This document shows positions 49,662 through 60,248 of a stretch of 64,000 nucleotides of DNA, in pieces. The DNA is taken from NCBI GenBank assembly GCA_018673475.1, contig JABHCN010000048.1, forward strand, positions 120,614-184,613, written 5' to 3'. The stretch is from Actinomycetota bacterium (GTDB lineage Bacteria > Actinomycetota > Acidimicrobiia > Acidimicrobiales > MedAcidi-G1). Position 1 is the stretch's first letter. Every line of letters begins with the position of its first letter. The position numbers were made by a program, and so were the translations under genes. The notes under the pieces are model-generated. The model was not told where the DNA came from. It did not search any database and saw only the letters and a program-made list of their open reading frames with translations.

Positions 49662-51026
49662 TCAGGCCAGGCTCTCGACTATCGCAGCTAAGTCGTCAAT
49701 TTCTGTCCGGGGGTTGACGATGCAGAGCCGCAGGGCGGGGGCACCGTCGACCGTGGTTGGCACTACCAGTGCCGACCCCTCCTCTAGAAGTGAGTCTGAC
49801 CACGCCCCGTACTCCTCTGCCGTCCAGCCGTTGCGGCGGAAGGCAAGGATCGAGAGGGTCGGCTCCATGATGAGTTCGAGGTAGGGCGTGGACTCGACGA
49901 GAGCGGCGCCCTCACGGGTCACGGTGAGGGTCTTCTCGACTGCCTCGGAGTAGGAGCGTGTGCCGTGGACTGCGAGCGAAAACCAGAACGGGAGTCCTCG
50001 GGGCCTACGGCTCAGGTGATGCGCGTAGTCGCTGGGGTTCCAGTCGCTGCGCTCGTTTATCGAGTCGAGGTATCCGGCCTGTTGGGTGTGTGCGAGCCTC
50101 GCCACTGCGGGGTCCCGGTAGATGAGCGCCGCACAGTCATAGGGAGCGAACAGCCACTTGTGTGGATCCACGATCAGGGAATCGCAGTGCTCGATTCCTT
50201 CGAAGACGTGGCGAGTCGAAGGCGCTGCAAGGCCGGCTCCGCCGTACGCGCCGTCGACGTGGAACCAGAGCGAGTTGGCGGCTGCGACAGAGGCGATCTC
50301 GTCCAGGGCATCGACCGTCCCGAGGTTGGTTGTTCCTGACGTGCCGACGACGGCGAACGCCTCGGTCCCCTCGGGTCGTGCTGCGATGGCCTCGGCCACT
50401 GCCCCGCCCCGGAGCCTTCTGTCTGAGTCGGTCGGGGCCAACAAGACATCGACGTCCATGACCCGTGCGGCGGAACTGACCGAGGAGTGTGCGCCCTCTG
50501 ATGCCACGACAGCCCAGCGGGCGGGTCTCTTGTCCGGGTCGCCACGTCGCCTGATGGCGGTGTCGCGGGCTGCAACGAGAGCCGAGAGGTTTCCCATGGT
50601 TCCGCCCGGCACGAAGCACCCTCCAGCCTGTTCCGGCATGCCCGCAAGATCGGATATCCATCTCAGGGCCTGGTTCTCGGCGTAGATCGCACCAGATCCG
50701 TCGAACCACCACGTTGCCGAAAGGGCGGACGCACCCACGATGAGGTCGAAGAGGACAGCGGTGTCGGTGGGCGCGCATGGAACCCAGGCCATGTAGCGGG
50801 GGTGGTCGACAGAGATGCAGGCCGGTGCCAGGTGGTCGGTAAAGGTCGCCAGGGCGGCCGTACCGCCCAGGCCCTCCGCGGTGATCGTCTGTCCGACAGC
50901 CTCGGTCAGTTGCTCAACACCCACCGGCCCGTCCATCGGCGGCTCCATGCGGATGCGATCGAGCGCGTACTCAAATACCGACCGTGCCAGCTCGTCTGTC
51001 GACTCGTCGTAATCGTGCATCCCCAC
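49662..51026 (-). CDS. PLP-dependent decarboxylase, aromatic-L-amino-acid/glutamate group
   Basis: Group II pyridoxal-phosphate decarboxylase-like enzyme. 454 aa with HPRYMAWVPCAPTD, GCFVPGGTMGNLSALVAARD, WFHVDGAYGGAGL (PLP Asp) and the Schiff-base lysine in SLIVDPHKWLFAPYDCAALIYRD. The substrate could be an aromatic amino acid, glutamate or another L-amino acid; it cannot be fixed from motifs. A GTG at 51026 has GGAGG 8 bp upstream; an ATG two codons later (51020) is also possible. An open frame to 52055 is an artefact because it crosses tRNA-Gly and the phosphoesterase gene. Confidence 0.88.
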   Translation of the reverse strand: MGMHDYDESTDELARSVFEYALDRIRMEPPMDGPVGVEQLTEAVGQTITAEGLGGTAALATFTDHLAPACISVDHPRYMAWVPCAPTDTAVLFDLIVGASALSATWWFDGSGAIYAENQALRWISDLAGMPEQAGGCFVPGGTMGNLSALVAARDTAIRRRGDPDKRPARWAVVASEGAHSSVSSAARVMDVDVLLAPTDSDRRLRGGAVAEAIAARPEGTEAFAVVGTSGTTNLGTVDALDEIASVAAANSLWFHVDGAYGGAGLAAPSTRHVFEGIEHCDSLIVDPHKWLFAPYDCAALIYRDPAVARLAHTQQAGYLDSINERSDWNPSDYAHHLSRRPRGLPFWFSLAVHGTRSYSEAVEKTLTVTREGAALVESTPYLELIMEPTLSILAFRRNGWTAEEYGAWSDSLLEEGSALVVPTTVDGAPALRLCIVNPRTEIDDLAAIVESLA

Positions 51027-51046
51027 TGGTACCACCTCCCGGCAGG

Positions 51047-51052
51047 AGGCTA
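51047..51052 (-). promoter_or_regulatory. -10 element TAGCCT of the PLP decarboxylase gene
   Basis: TAGCCT, 20 bp before the GTG. The predicted short leader still contains the GGAGG, so unlike most units here this mRNA has a Shine-Dalgarno. Confidence 0.5.
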
Positions 51053-51093
51053 CGTGGCGGTTTACCCGGCGGCTCACCGGTGGCGGGCTCCGA

Positions 51094-51099
51094 TACGCT
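51094..51099 (+). promoter_or_regulatory. tRNA-Gly -10 element TACGCT
   Basis: TACGCT ends 10 bp before the tRNA 5' end; same hexamer as tRNA-Ala. No clear -35. Confidence 0.5.
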
Positions 51100-51109
51100 C
51101 TTGACCGCC

Positions 51110-51181
51110 GCGGGTGTAGTTCAAAGGCTAGAACCTCAGCCTTCCAAGCTGATGATGAGGGTTCGATTCCCTTCACCCGCT
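51110..51181 (+). tRNA. tRNA-Gly (anticodon TCC)
   Basis: 72 nt. The acceptor GCGGGTG pairs with CACCCGC, the D arm is AGTTCAAAGGCTAGAAC-like, the anticodon stem TCAGC/GCTGA has loop CTTCCAA (anticodon TCC, Gly), and the T arm is GAGGGTTCGATTCCCTT. The discriminator is T, and the bases after it (CAT) show that CCA is not encoded. Confidence 0.97.
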
Positions 51182-51235
51182 CATTTCCGGGCCGGCTGCC
51201 GGTGTCGTCGTGGACGGGTTGCAGGCCGGCTCCCC

Positions 51236-51241
51236 TATCCT
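51236..51241 (+). promoter_or_regulatory. -10 element TATCCT of the phosphoesterase gene (leaderless)
   Basis: TATCCT, then CGTTCTG (7 bp), then GTG at 51249. Supports that start over the longer frame at 51210. Confidence 0.55.
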
Positions 51242-51248
51242 CGTTCTG

Positions 51249-52094
51249 GTGCTGATCGCCCAGATCTCCGACTGTCACATCCGCGACAGCATCGGCATGT
51301 TCGGTGGACTCGTGGACACCTCTGAGACCCTTGCCCGGGTCGTGGAGCACCTGAACGGTCTGAACCCTGCGCCCGATGTTGTCCTGGCGACAGGTGACCT
51401 GACCGACGACGGCACCGAGATCCAGTACTCGATGTTTCTGGACCTTGTGGCCGGCCTGGAGATTCCGCTGCTGCCGCTGCCCGGAAACCACGATGTGTGG
51501 GATGCCTTTCGCTCGGCCTTCACCGACCGCCTCCCTGACACGATCGCAGAAGGACACTGCAGCTACGTGGTCGATTCCCATCCGGTGAGGCTCGTCGGGC
51601 TGGACACCCTCATTCCGGGCCGGCACGACGGGCTCTTCCATGAAGGCCACGAGGAGTGGCTCGACGCCGTGCTGCAGATGGAGCCCGACCGGCCGACGCT
51701 CGTGTTCACCCACTTTCCACCGTTCACATCGGGCCTCACGTTCATGGACCTCTCGGGTCTCGATGGCGCCGATCGTCTGAGAAGTGTGCTGAAGCGCCAC
51801 CCTCAGGTGAAGCTTCTTGTCGCAGGTCACATCCACCGACCCATCCAGACGACCATCGGATCGACGCTGGTCTCGGTGTGTCCCTCTACCGGCAATCAGT
51901 TGGGCCTCGAGTTGGACCCGATGAGTGGCTCGGCGGTCGACGAGCCGCCCGCCTACCAGCTGCACTGCTGGGACGGCGACTGCTTCGTAACCCACACGGC
52001 AACCGTGTGGGAGGGAAGGCGAATGGACCTGTCTGACTTCATCGCCGACGTCCACCGCCGTGCGGCTGCTGGCGAGGGTTCCCCCAGGTCCTGA
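51249..52094 (+). CDS. Calcineurin-like metallophosphoesterase (CpdA type)
   Basis: Binuclear metal phosphoesterase, 281 aa. Motifs are LIAQISDCHI (D-x-H), LATGDLTDDGT (GD), LPLPGNHDVWD (GNHD), a later VFTHFPPF, and VAGHIHRPIQT (GHxH). The order and the N-terminal (M)LIAQISD match class III cyclic-nucleotide phosphodiesterases such as CpdA, but the natural substrate is uncertain. It is a single gene on the plus strand, convergent with ramB. Confidence 0.88.
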   Translation: MLIAQISDCHIRDSIGMFGGLVDTSETLARVVEHLNGLNPAPDVVLATGDLTDDGTEIQYSMFLDLVAGLEIPLLPLPGNHDVWDAFRSAFTDRLPDTIAEGHCSYVVDSHPVRLVGLDTLIPGRHDGLFHEGHEEWLDAVLQMEPDRPTLVFTHFPPFTSGLTFMDLSGLDGADRLRSVLKRHPQVKLLVAGHIHRPIQTTIGSTLVSVCPSTGNQLGLELDPMSGSAVDEPPAYQLHCWDGDCFVTHTATVWEGRRMDLSDFIADVHRRAAAGEGSPRS

Positions 52095-52106
52095 CGCTGC
52101 GGTTGG

Positions 52107-53585
52107 TCAGTCGGTTCCGGCCTGGCGGTCAAGGAACCGGTAGACGTTGAGGAGGTCGATGCCGGGGAACGGCGTGAACTCCTGGCTGGCCGGCGGAAGG
52201 GCCGCCAGCACGAAGCTGCGCTCGGCTGCCGAGGGCCAGGCGACACCATCCCAGCGCTCGAGAATGTCGGGATCAACCAGATCGTCGTCGCTGCGGACGC
52301 TGACCCTTCTGAGGGTCTCCCCTCCCCTGAACCATCTGGAGTCGCCTGCACGGCAACCGAGGGTGACCGCGTACGGGGTGCGCTCGGTGGCGTTTTCGAT
52401 GTAGGAGACACACCAGAACTCGCCGGCCTCGGTGCTCGTGAACTGGTAGTGGAGGATCTCGGACCCGCCCCATGCCTGGCGTGCGCCCCACCGCCTGCCC
52501 AACCGGGCACCCTCAAGTGCGCCGTCGGGGTCGCATGGAAACTCGATTCCGTCGTTTTCGTAGGCCTTGGTGATGGTCCCCTCAGGGTCGGTGCGCAGGA
52601 AGTGAACCGGTATGTCCAACTTGGCGGTAGCAAGGTTGGTGAACCTGTGCGCCGCCATCTCGTAGGACACGTAGTACCGCTCCTTGAGGTCCTCGATGGA
52701 CAGGTCGTGGTCGGCCTTGGCCGACTCGAGAAAGCCAAGTGCAGCATCCTGGGGGACCAGGACGGCGGCAGCGAAGTAGTTGGACTCGATGCGCTGTCGA
52801 AGGTAGCCCTCGAAGTCGGTCGTCTCGGCGTGTTCGAGGACGAAGTGCCCAAGCGTCTGGAGGATGACCGATCTGGCTGCCCGTACGGTCAGGTCGTCGC
52901 GCTGCGGGATGTAGATGACCCGTTGGCGGGTGTCGGTGACAGAGCGTGCCGTTCTGGGCATTCCCTTGACGCGTTCGACGGTGAACCCGTAGTGGGTTGC
53001 AAGATCGGTCAGGTGCTTCTCTGACGGTGGGCCCTCGCCGGCGTATCCGACGGCGGCGAGGCCCTCTGCGGCCACCTCTTCGATTCCGGCGAAATAGTTG
53101 TCCCTCGCCCGCATCTCGGTACGGAGGGCCAGGTTGGCGCTGCGTGCACGGTCGCCGGCCTGCAGGTTGGCAAGCCCTGTCTTGGTCACGGCCAGCCCGG
53201 GGAGGGCTGCGTAGAGGCCCACGATTGCCTCGAGGGCGTCGTCGTCGAGGCGGGCTCCGGCCCTGACCTCGGGCAGGTCGAGGGCAGTTCGCCAGTCGCC
53301 GGTCTGGAGTCGTTCGAGGTCTATCTCGAGGGCCGCCCGCCGGCTCGGTGGCGTCGGGTCGAGGAGGTCTGCAGTTGTGCACCCGAGTGCGCTGGCGAGC
53401 CTGGCCAGCACACCCAGCTTGGGCTCGATGCGGCCGTTCTCCACCTGGGAGAGATACGAGGCGGGACGGCCGATCAGGTCGCCCAGTCCAGCCAGGGTCA
53501 GGCCGGCGGTGCGCCGCTGGTGGCGCAGGCGGTGGCCGAGCACCACCGGGTCGTAGCTGCCGGCATCAGGTCTGGTCTCAGGCAT
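52107..53585 (-). CDS. ramB: RamB-like regulator of acetate/glyoxylate genes
   Basis: 492-aa short-chain-acyl-type regulator. An N-terminal XRE helix-turn-helix (LGHRLRHQRRTAGLTLAGLGDLIGRPASYLSQVENGR) is followed by a middle region with an IrrE/ImmA-like segment around ILQTLGHFVLEHAETTDF, where HExxH is degraded to HFVLEH, and a C-terminal Cys-containing sensing region. In corynebacteria and mycobacteria RamB represses isocitrate lyase and acetate genes. Here it is divergent from aceB and aceA, which supports the assignment. The ATG has GGAG 8 bp upstream. Loss of the protease Glu/His pair suggests sensing, not proteolysis. Confidence 0.88.
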   Translation of the reverse strand: MPETRPDAGSYDPVVLGHRLRHQRRTAGLTLAGLGDLIGRPASYLSQVENGRIEPKLGVLARLASALGCTTADLLDPTPPSRRAALEIDLERLQTGDWRTALDLPEVRAGARLDDDALEAIVGLYAALPGLAVTKTGLANLQAGDRARSANLALRTEMRARDNYFAGIEEVAAEGLAAVGYAGEGPPSEKHLTDLATHYGFTVERVKGMPRTARSVTDTRQRVIYIPQRDDLTVRAARSVILQTLGHFVLEHAETTDFEGYLRQRIESNYFAAAVLVPQDAALGFLESAKADHDLSIEDLKERYYVSYEMAAHRFTNLATAKLDIPVHFLRTDPEGTITKAYENDGIEFPCDPDGALEGARLGRRWGARQAWGGSEILHYQFTSTEAGEFWCVSYIENATERTPYAVTLGCRAGDSRWFRGGETLRRVSVRSDDDLVDPDILERWDGVAWPSAAERSFVLAALPPASQEFTPFPGIDLLNVYRFLDRQAGTD

Positions 53586-53641
53586 GCTGTTGCTCCGAGG
53601 CTGGTTGGTCAATTGTCTGTGGGTGTGCCTGGGTGAGACCC

Positions 53642-53647
53642 ACGGTA
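53642..53647 (-). promoter_or_regulatory. Possible ramB -10 element TACCGT
   Basis: TACCGT would give a 5' leader of about 50 nt for ramB. The CGAATAT repeat at 53659-53665 lies just upstream, in the spacer to the -35. Confidence 0.3.
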
Positions 53648-53658
53648 CCTGGATAGAC

Positions 53659-53747
53659 CGAATATCTCCAAATCTTCCGCCACAGGTACATCTGGTGCGA
53701 ACTTCACGCCTCCTCAGGTGGACCCTCATCCGAATATTGACGAATAC
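53659..53747. repeat. Three CGAATA(T/C) repeats in the ramB-aceB intergenic region
   Basis: CGAATAT at 53659-53665 and 53731-53737, CGAATAC at 53741-53747, all on the plus strand. The last two begin 10 bp apart, one helical turn. The position between two divergent genes controlled by RamB in relatives makes these candidate operator half-sites. They do not match the corynebacterial RamB consensus that I recall. Confidence 0.4.
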
Positions 53748-53780
53748 TCGTGCCACCGAGGTCTTGTAGGGGGAAGTATC

Positions 53781-55391
<1,611 letters not shown>

Positions 55392-55416
55392 GGGGTCACG
55401 CAGTTCAACCCTGACC

Positions 55417-55490
55417 CACCACCAAAAAGAACTGGCCCCCCCAAGAGAACGACACACCACCAAAAAGAACGACTCACCACCAAAAAGAAC
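55417..55490 (+). repeat. Tandem ~20-bp repeats between aceB and aceA
   Basis: The 16-mer CACCACCAAAAAGAAC occurs at 55417-55432, 55455-55470 and 55475-55490. A degraded copy (CCCCCCAAGAGAAC) lies at 55437-55450 so that the units run with a period near 20 bp. The last two are exact for 18 bp with GACT/GACC tails. There is no start or stop and no hairpin. Possible roles are a regulator array, an RNA element on the aceA leader, or replication slippage. Confidence 0.75.
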
Positions 55491-55539
55491 GACCCTCCGC
55501 CAACCGGTGGGCACCAGACCGAAACAAGGAGAACATCAC

Positions 55540-56826
55540 ATGCGAGACAGCTTCCAGAAGCAGGTCGAGGACCTGGAAAAGGACTGGGCCGAGAACCCCC
55601 GCTGGGCAGGGACGGTCCGCGACTACAGCGCTGCCGACGTGGTGCGACTGCGCGGCTCGTACCTGCCGGCGTGCTCGCTGGCCCGCCACGGTTCAGAGCA
55701 ACTGTGGGGGCAACTGCACGACATGGACTACGTGCACGCACTTGGGGCCATGAGCGGCGGCCAGGCCATCCAGTACGTGAAGGGTGGCCTGCCGGCCCTG
55801 TACCTGTCGGGTTGGCAGGTGGCAGGCGACGCCAACACCGCCGGCCACGTCTACCCGGACCAGAGCCTCTACCCGGTCAACTCGGTGCCCACCCTTGTTG
55901 AGCGCCTCAACAACGCCCTCCGGCGTGCCGACCAGATCGAATGGTACGAAAACGAGGGCGAGGTCCAACGTGACTGGCTGGTTCCGATCGTGGCAGACGG
56001 CGAGGCCGGCTTCGGTGGAGCCCTGAACGTCTACGAGTTGATGAAGCGCATGCTGCGTGCCGGGGCTGCGGGTGTCCACTTCGAGGACCAGCTGGCGTCT
56101 GAAAAGAAGTGCGGCCACATGGGTGGCAAGGTCCTGATCCCGACACAGCAGCACATCCGTACGCTCACCGCTGCCCGCCTGGCAGCAGACGTACTCGGGG
56201 TGCCGTCGATCCTGATTGCACGGACCGACGCTCTGGCAGCGACGCTCATCACCAGCGACGTCGACGAACGCGATCGTCCGTTCCTGACAGGTGGCCGCAC
56301 AGCCGAGGGTTTCTACGACACCGAACCCGGGATGGCAACGCCGATCTCCCGCGGCCTCGCCTACGCCCCCTACTGCGACCTCATCTGGTGCGAAACGGGC
56401 ACTCCGACACTCGAGCAGGCACAGGAGTTCGCCGACGCCATCCACGCCGAATACCCGGACAAGATGCTGGCCTACAACTGCTCGCCGTCCTTCAACTGGA
56501 AGGGCGCCCTTGACGACGCCACCATCGCCACGTTCCAAAAAGAGCTTGGCGCCATGGGTTACAAGTTCCAGTTCATCACCCTGGCTGGTTGGCATGCCCT
56601 GAACGCCTCGGCGTTCGACCTGGCTCGCGGCTACTCGAAGAGCGACATGACCGCCTACGTCGAGTTGCAGCAACGGGAGTTCGGAATGGAGGACGACGGC
56701 TACACGGCCACCCGCCACCAGCGCGAGGTGGGTGCCGGCTACTTCGACCAGGTTGCGACGGTCATCTCAGGTGGTTCAGCGTCGACCCTGGCCATCACGG
56801 GCTCCACCGAAGAGGAGCAGTTCTAG
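55540..56826 (+). CDS. aceA: Isocitrate lyase
   Basis: Splits isocitrate into glyoxylate and succinate. The 428-aa product carries the active-site [47 protein letters not shown] and [16 protein letters not shown] precedes the ATG at 55540 by 10 bp. A longer frame from 55507 is not supported. It follows aceB by 148 bp that contain the tandem repeats. Confidence 0.97.
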   Translation: MRDSFQKQVEDLEKDWAENPRWAGTVRDYSAADVVRLRGSYLPACSLARHGSEQLWGQLHDMDYVHALGAMSGGQAIQYVKGGLPALYLSGWQVAGDANTAGHVYPDQSLYPVNSVPTLVERLNNALRRADQIEWYENEGEVQRDWLVPIVADGEAGFGGALNVYELMKRMLRAGAAGVHFEDQLASEKKCGHMGGKVLIPTQQHIRTLTAARLAADVLGVPSILIARTDALAATLITSDVDERDRPFLTGGRTAEGFYDTEPGMATPISRGLAYAPYCDLIWCETGTPTLEQAQEFADAIHAEYPDKMLAYNCSPSFNWKGALDDATIATFQKELGAMGYKFQFITLAGWHALNASAFDLARGYSKSDMTAYVELQQREFGMEDDGYTATRHQREVGAGYFDQVATVISGGSASTLAITGSTEEEQF

Positions 56827-56923
56827 GACACCCGCTCCGCGCTGAACCGGCGCCGCTGGACCACCTTCGCACGGGGGTCCGCTGCCACTCCCGAGGATCG
56901 TCCCACCTGTGCCCAGACTGCTC

Positions 56924-56929
56924 TACGGT
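56924..56929 (+). promoter_or_regulatory. -10 element TACGGT of the amidase gene (leaderless)
   Basis: TACGGT, then CACGCC (6 bp), then GTG at 56936. Selects this start over GTG at 56909. Confidence 0.5.
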
Positions 56930-56935
56930 CACGCC

Positions 56936-58195
56936 GTGAGCCCGTTGATGTTGCGACGCTGCTGGCCGTTCCCGGTGGCAGCCCTGTTGGTCCTGGCCCT
57001 GACCGCGGCCGGAGCCGCTGCTGACGAGGTCGGCGGCGACGCTGACCCGGACAGGGTGCCGCTGGGTGTCGTCATGCTCGACGGCATCGCCTTCCCCGTC
57101 GTTGAGGAGCATCCGGTTGCGCCGATCGTGACCACGCCGTGTACCAACCAGATCCGCCTCATGGCCGGCACCAGGCTCGATACGGTTGACATCGTCATCG
57201 ACCCCGGCCATGGCGGCCCAGAGACGGGCTCGGTTGGCGCCAACCGACTCTACGAGCGGGACCTGAACCTCGAGGTTGCGCTGCTCACCGAACAGGAACT
57301 GACCGAGCTCGGATACTCGGTGACCCTGACCCGGCGGACCGACCTGCACATGCCGATCCGTCAGCGCTCGGCCATAGCAAGAGCCCTGGCCCCGCAGGTG
57401 TTCATCTCGATTCACCACAACGGCGGTGCCGTGCGTCCCTCCGACGACCCGGGCACCGAGACCTTCCACCAGGTCAACAACCCCGACTCCAGGCGCCTTG
57501 CGGGAATCCTCTACGAGGAAATTCAGGAGACCTTCTCTGCCTACGACGTCGAATGGGTCGACACCGTCCACCAGGGGGCATCGTCACGCCTGAAGGCTGC
57601 CGGCGAGGACGCCTACGGGGTGCTTCGCCTGGCACCCGAGGTGACCTCGGTGATAACCGAGGCCCTCTACATGTCCCACTCGCCCGAGGCCAGGCTGATG
57701 GCCGACCCCGAGGTCAAGGCCGCTGAGGCCGCCGCTCTGGCCAGGGGCATCGACCGCTACCTGACCACCGACGACCCGGGGTCTGGTTTCCGGAGGTCCT
57801 TCGTTGACCCGGCCATGACCGGTACCGGTACGGGTGTTGGGTGTGTGGACCCCGACTACGCCAGCTGGGCCGAGGTCTCCTCGGGCTACACCGAAGCCGA
57901 ACACGAGGCCCTCATCGCAGCCGCCGACCGTCTTGGCAGGTCACCGGACTGGATGCAGCGCTTCGGGGTTCGCACTCTCGATTTCTTCAGCCGTCTGGAT
58001 CGACGCGCCTCTGATGTATCCAGTCCGTCGCTCCGCACACCTGACGTGTCGGGAACCATGGTGGTCACCTCGTCGTGGACGGAAAGGGAGCGCGAGGTCC
58101 TGAGGCGGGTGGCCGACCTCTACGGGGTCACCGAGGCCGAGGCCCAGAAACTGGGTGCCGAGCTCATGGTGGTGTTGGCCGGTCGCCTCGGCTGA
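56936..58195 (+). CDS. Secreted N-acetylmuramoyl-L-alanine amidase (Amidase_3)
   Basis: Zinc amidase cutting the peptide stem from peptidoglycan. 419 aa beginning with a signal peptide (MSPLMLRRCWPFPVAALLVLALTAAGAAA). The catalytic domain shows VIDPGHGGPETGSVG (first zinc His), LYERDLNLEVAL (Glu), FISIHHNGG (second His pair) and SVITEALYMSHSPEA (catalytic Glu). The C-terminal 110 residues are of unknown function. It is convergent with arfB. Confidence 0.93.
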   Translation: MSPLMLRRCWPFPVAALLVLALTAAGAAADEVGGDADPDRVPLGVVMLDGIAFPVVEEHPVAPIVTTPCTNQIRLMAGTRLDTVDIVIDPGHGGPETGSVGANRLYERDLNLEVALLTEQELTELGYSVTLTRRTDLHMPIRQRSAIARALAPQVFISIHHNGGAVRPSDDPGTETFHQVNNPDSRRLAGILYEEIQETFSAYDVEWVDTVHQGASSRLKAAGEDAYGVLRLAPEVTSVITEALYMSHSPEARLMADPEVKAAEAAALARGIDRYLTTDDPGSGFRRSFVDPAMTGTGTGVGCVDPDYASWAEVSSGYTEAEHEALIAAADRLGRSPDWMQRFGVRTLDFFSRLDRRASDVSSPSLRTPDVSGTMVVTSSWTEREREVLRRVADLYGVTEAEAQKLGAELMVVLAGRLG

Positions 58196-58204
58196 GGCCG
58201 GCGC

Positions 58205-58630
58205 TCAGTCGCGGTCCCAGCCTCCGCGGCGCTCCGACTTGCGTTGGCCCCGTTGACGCTTGGCCCGCAGGCGTCGCTCCACTGCTCCCCTTCCGGGTCG
58301 AGTTGGCCGCCGCTCCCTCCGGGTTTCACGGGCCTCCTGCATGCGCACCTCGAACATGTCGAGGGCCCGGTGCCTGTTGCGGGTCTGTGACCTGCTGGCG
58401 TCAACGACCACCCGAATGGTCGGCCCCAGCTTCTCCACCAGGAGTGTTCTGACCTCGTCGTCGATTCCGCGTGCTGAGGCGAGATCAAGTTCGGCCTCGA
58501 CACGGGAGTTGACCCTGTTGGCGTGCTGGCCGCCCGGCCCGCCCGAGGGGCCGAAGCGCCAGGTGACCTCTGATGCGGGAACTCTGCAACCCGGACCGGC
58601 CGATAGGACCCGATCGTCTGGCCGTGACAT
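58205..58630 (-). CDS. arfB: Peptidyl-tRNA hydrolase ArfB-type ribosome rescue factor
   Basis: 141-aa GGQ-domain protein without the codon-recognition domains, which frees ribosomes stalled at mRNA ends. Evidence is the motif FGPSGGPGGQHANRVNSRVE and a basic C-terminal tail (RRLRAKRQRGQRKSERRGGW) that in the family inserts into the mRNA channel. The ATG at 58630 is 6 bp after TACCCT. A long open frame upstream is out of context and rejected. Confidence 0.9.
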   Translation of the reverse strand: MSRPDDRVLSAGPGCRVPASEVTWRFGPSGGPGGQHANRVNSRVEAELDLASARGIDDEVRTLLVEKLGPTIRVVVDASRSQTRNRHRALDMFEVRMQEARETRRERRPTRPGRGAVERRLRAKRQRGQRKSERRGGWDRD

Positions 58631-58636
58631 GGCCCA

Positions 58637-58642
58637 AGGGTA
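58637..58642 (-). promoter_or_regulatory. arfB -10 element TACCCT (leaderless)
   Basis: TACCCT, then TGGGCC (6 bp), then ATG. Confidence 0.55.
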
Positions 58643-58799
58643 GGCGTCGGCCAGGTTTGGACCGGGACATCCTGTCTCCCCTGACCTGGATTGATCCTCC
58701 GACAGCCGCCAGCCGACCAGCCCCAGCGCGCAGGCATGGTCAATGCTCACGCTGTCAGGGCTTCCGGACGACAGGGACTCGCTCATGCCCATCTCGGTT

Positions 58800-60236
58800 T
58801 CAGCGTCTCTGGACTGTCTGTTTTCGGGCTGGGAGCAGTTGGCCCTGTTCGTGTTCGTGACCGGGGGCGGTGCCGTGGCCGTTGGCGTGCCCATTCCCGT
58901 GTTCACTCCTGAACCGGGCGGCCGGTGGTTCGGGGGTGTGTCTGCGTCCTGTGGGGTCGGTGAAGACCAGTTCACCGGTAGTTCGGGTGTGGTGGTTGGC
59001 GTGGGTGAGGCCCCAGCCGCCCTCGTGGACGACGTGGTGGTGCGCTGAGCACAACAGCACCAGGTTCCACAGGTCGCTGGGGCCGTGGTTGAGCCAGTGG
59101 ATGACATGGTGGGCATCACACCACGACGGTGGCCGGTCACAACCCGGGAACACACAACCGCCGTCGCGCACGATGAGTGCGTTGCGCTGGGTGGTACTGA
59201 CGGTGCGGGTGCGGCGCCCCACGTTGAGTACCTGGCTGGTTGATCCCATGACGACCGGGATGACACCGGCGTCACAGGCCACACGCCGCGCAGTCGCTGG
59301 TGCAAGCACAACACCATCAGAGCTTTCACAGCGCCCTGTGCTGGGTAGCCCGGCACCACCGTTCACTGGCCCAGCGACAGAACCGTCGACTGCACCCGTT
59401 GACGCATGAAACTGAGACGCCAACACGTCGTAGTCGACGACGACCTGCAGGTCCACGACAGCCCTCCCCGACGTGGTGCCGCTGTTGGCCCTGGTGCAGA
59501 TGTGTTCGAGGGCATCCGCGTTGCGCTGGGCGACGCTGCGCCCCGTGGCCGGATCACCGGGGTCTGGTGCCCGGTCGTCTTCGTGGCGCCACAAGGCCTC
59601 GGACTCGGCGCGGATGGCACCGGTTATGACAGCACCAACCTCTGGGGTCAACTCGCCGCTTAGACGAACCATGCCGTCAGAGGTGGTGGACCAGGCCAGG
59701 CGGCGTCTGACATGTTGGCGTGCAGCCAGGCGGCTGCCGTCAACATCGTCGTTGTAGCGGGCCTGCCAACCACGCATACCAGCCTTAAAGCCGTCAACAC
59801 CCTCAGACACAGCTGCAGCCAACACCGCCGGGTCGACAACAGCCGCCAGACACTCACCTGCACCCAGACCAGCCACGATCGCATCAACATGACCCGTCGT
59901 GATCGCCCCCGTAGCCAAAGACTCAGCCACCTCGGGTGCCACCGCCAACACATCGGCTGTCTTGACCACCCCAGCCGCATCCCTACCCGACATGCCCGTG
60001 GCCCGCACCAGTTCGGCTGTGCGCTCAGCGGCACCCACCCTCCCGGCACCACACGCCACACCACCAGCACGACTCGCTGCGATGGCCCCCTCAGCAGTTG
60101 TCAGAGCCGACAGCCACGCCTGGCGCTCACCAACAGGCATCGACCCCCACACAAGGCCACCCACCGTCGACGCAACAACCGCCACGAACCCCTCAGGCGA
60201 GGCCGCTGACCCGTTCACACCACTACTGATATCCAT
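58800..60236 (-). CDS. DUF222 / 13E12-family HNH endonuclease protein
   Basis: 478-aa protein of the actinobacterial 13E12 repeat family. It has an N-terminal helical DUF222 domain (LTTAEGAIAASRA, AELVRATGMSGRDAAGVVKTADVLA) and a C-terminal HNH nuclease with zinc ligands: CVFPGCDRPPSWCDAHHVIHWLNHGPSDLWNLVLLC-type core and HHHVVHEGGW. The tail is rich in His/Gly (HGNGHANGHGTAPGHEHEQG). The ATG at 60236 is 6 bp after TATGGT; longer frames reach 60347. The family is often multicopy and mobile-associated; its biological role is unsettled. Confidence 0.88.
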   Translation of the reverse strand: MDISSGVNGSAASPEGFVAVVASTVGGLVWGSMPVGERQAWLSALTTAEGAIAASRAGGVACGAGRVGAAERTAELVRATGMSGRDAAGVVKTADVLAVAPEVAESLATGAITTGHVDAIVAGLGAGECLAAVVDPAVLAAAVSEGVDGFKAGMRGWQARYNDDVDGSRLAARQHVRRRLAWSTTSDGMVRLSGELTPEVGAVITGAIRAESEALWRHEDDRAPDPGDPATGRSVAQRNADALEHICTRANSGTTSGRAVVDLQVVVDYDVLASQFHASTGAVDGSVAGPVNGGAGLPSTGRCESSDGVVLAPATARRVACDAGVIPVVMGSTSQVLNVGRRTRTVSTTQRNALIVRDGGCVFPGCDRPPSWCDAHHVIHWLNHGPSDLWNLVLLCSAHHHVVHEGGWGLTHANHHTRTTGELVFTDPTGRRHTPEPPAARFRSEHGNGHANGHGTAPGHEHEQGQLLPARKQTVQRR

Positions 60237-60242
60237 GCCGCC

Positions 60243-60248
60243 ACCATA
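60243..60248 (-). promoter_or_regulatory. -10 element TATGGT of the DUF222/HNH gene (leaderless)
   Basis: TATGGT, then GGCGGC (6 bp), then ATG at 60236. Confidence 0.5.

Noticed and set aside
49662..52055. 797-aa version of the PLP decarboxylase
   Set aside because: It would run through tRNA-Gly and antisense to the phosphoesterase gene; conserved sequence begins near 51026.
55417..55490. CRISPR array
   Set aside because: Repeats are contiguous with no unique spacers of constant length and there are no cas genes.
58205..59359. 384-aa frame containing ArfB
   Set aside because: Only the last 141 residues are ArfB-like; the rest overlaps the HNH gene, and a leaderless promoter marks 58630.
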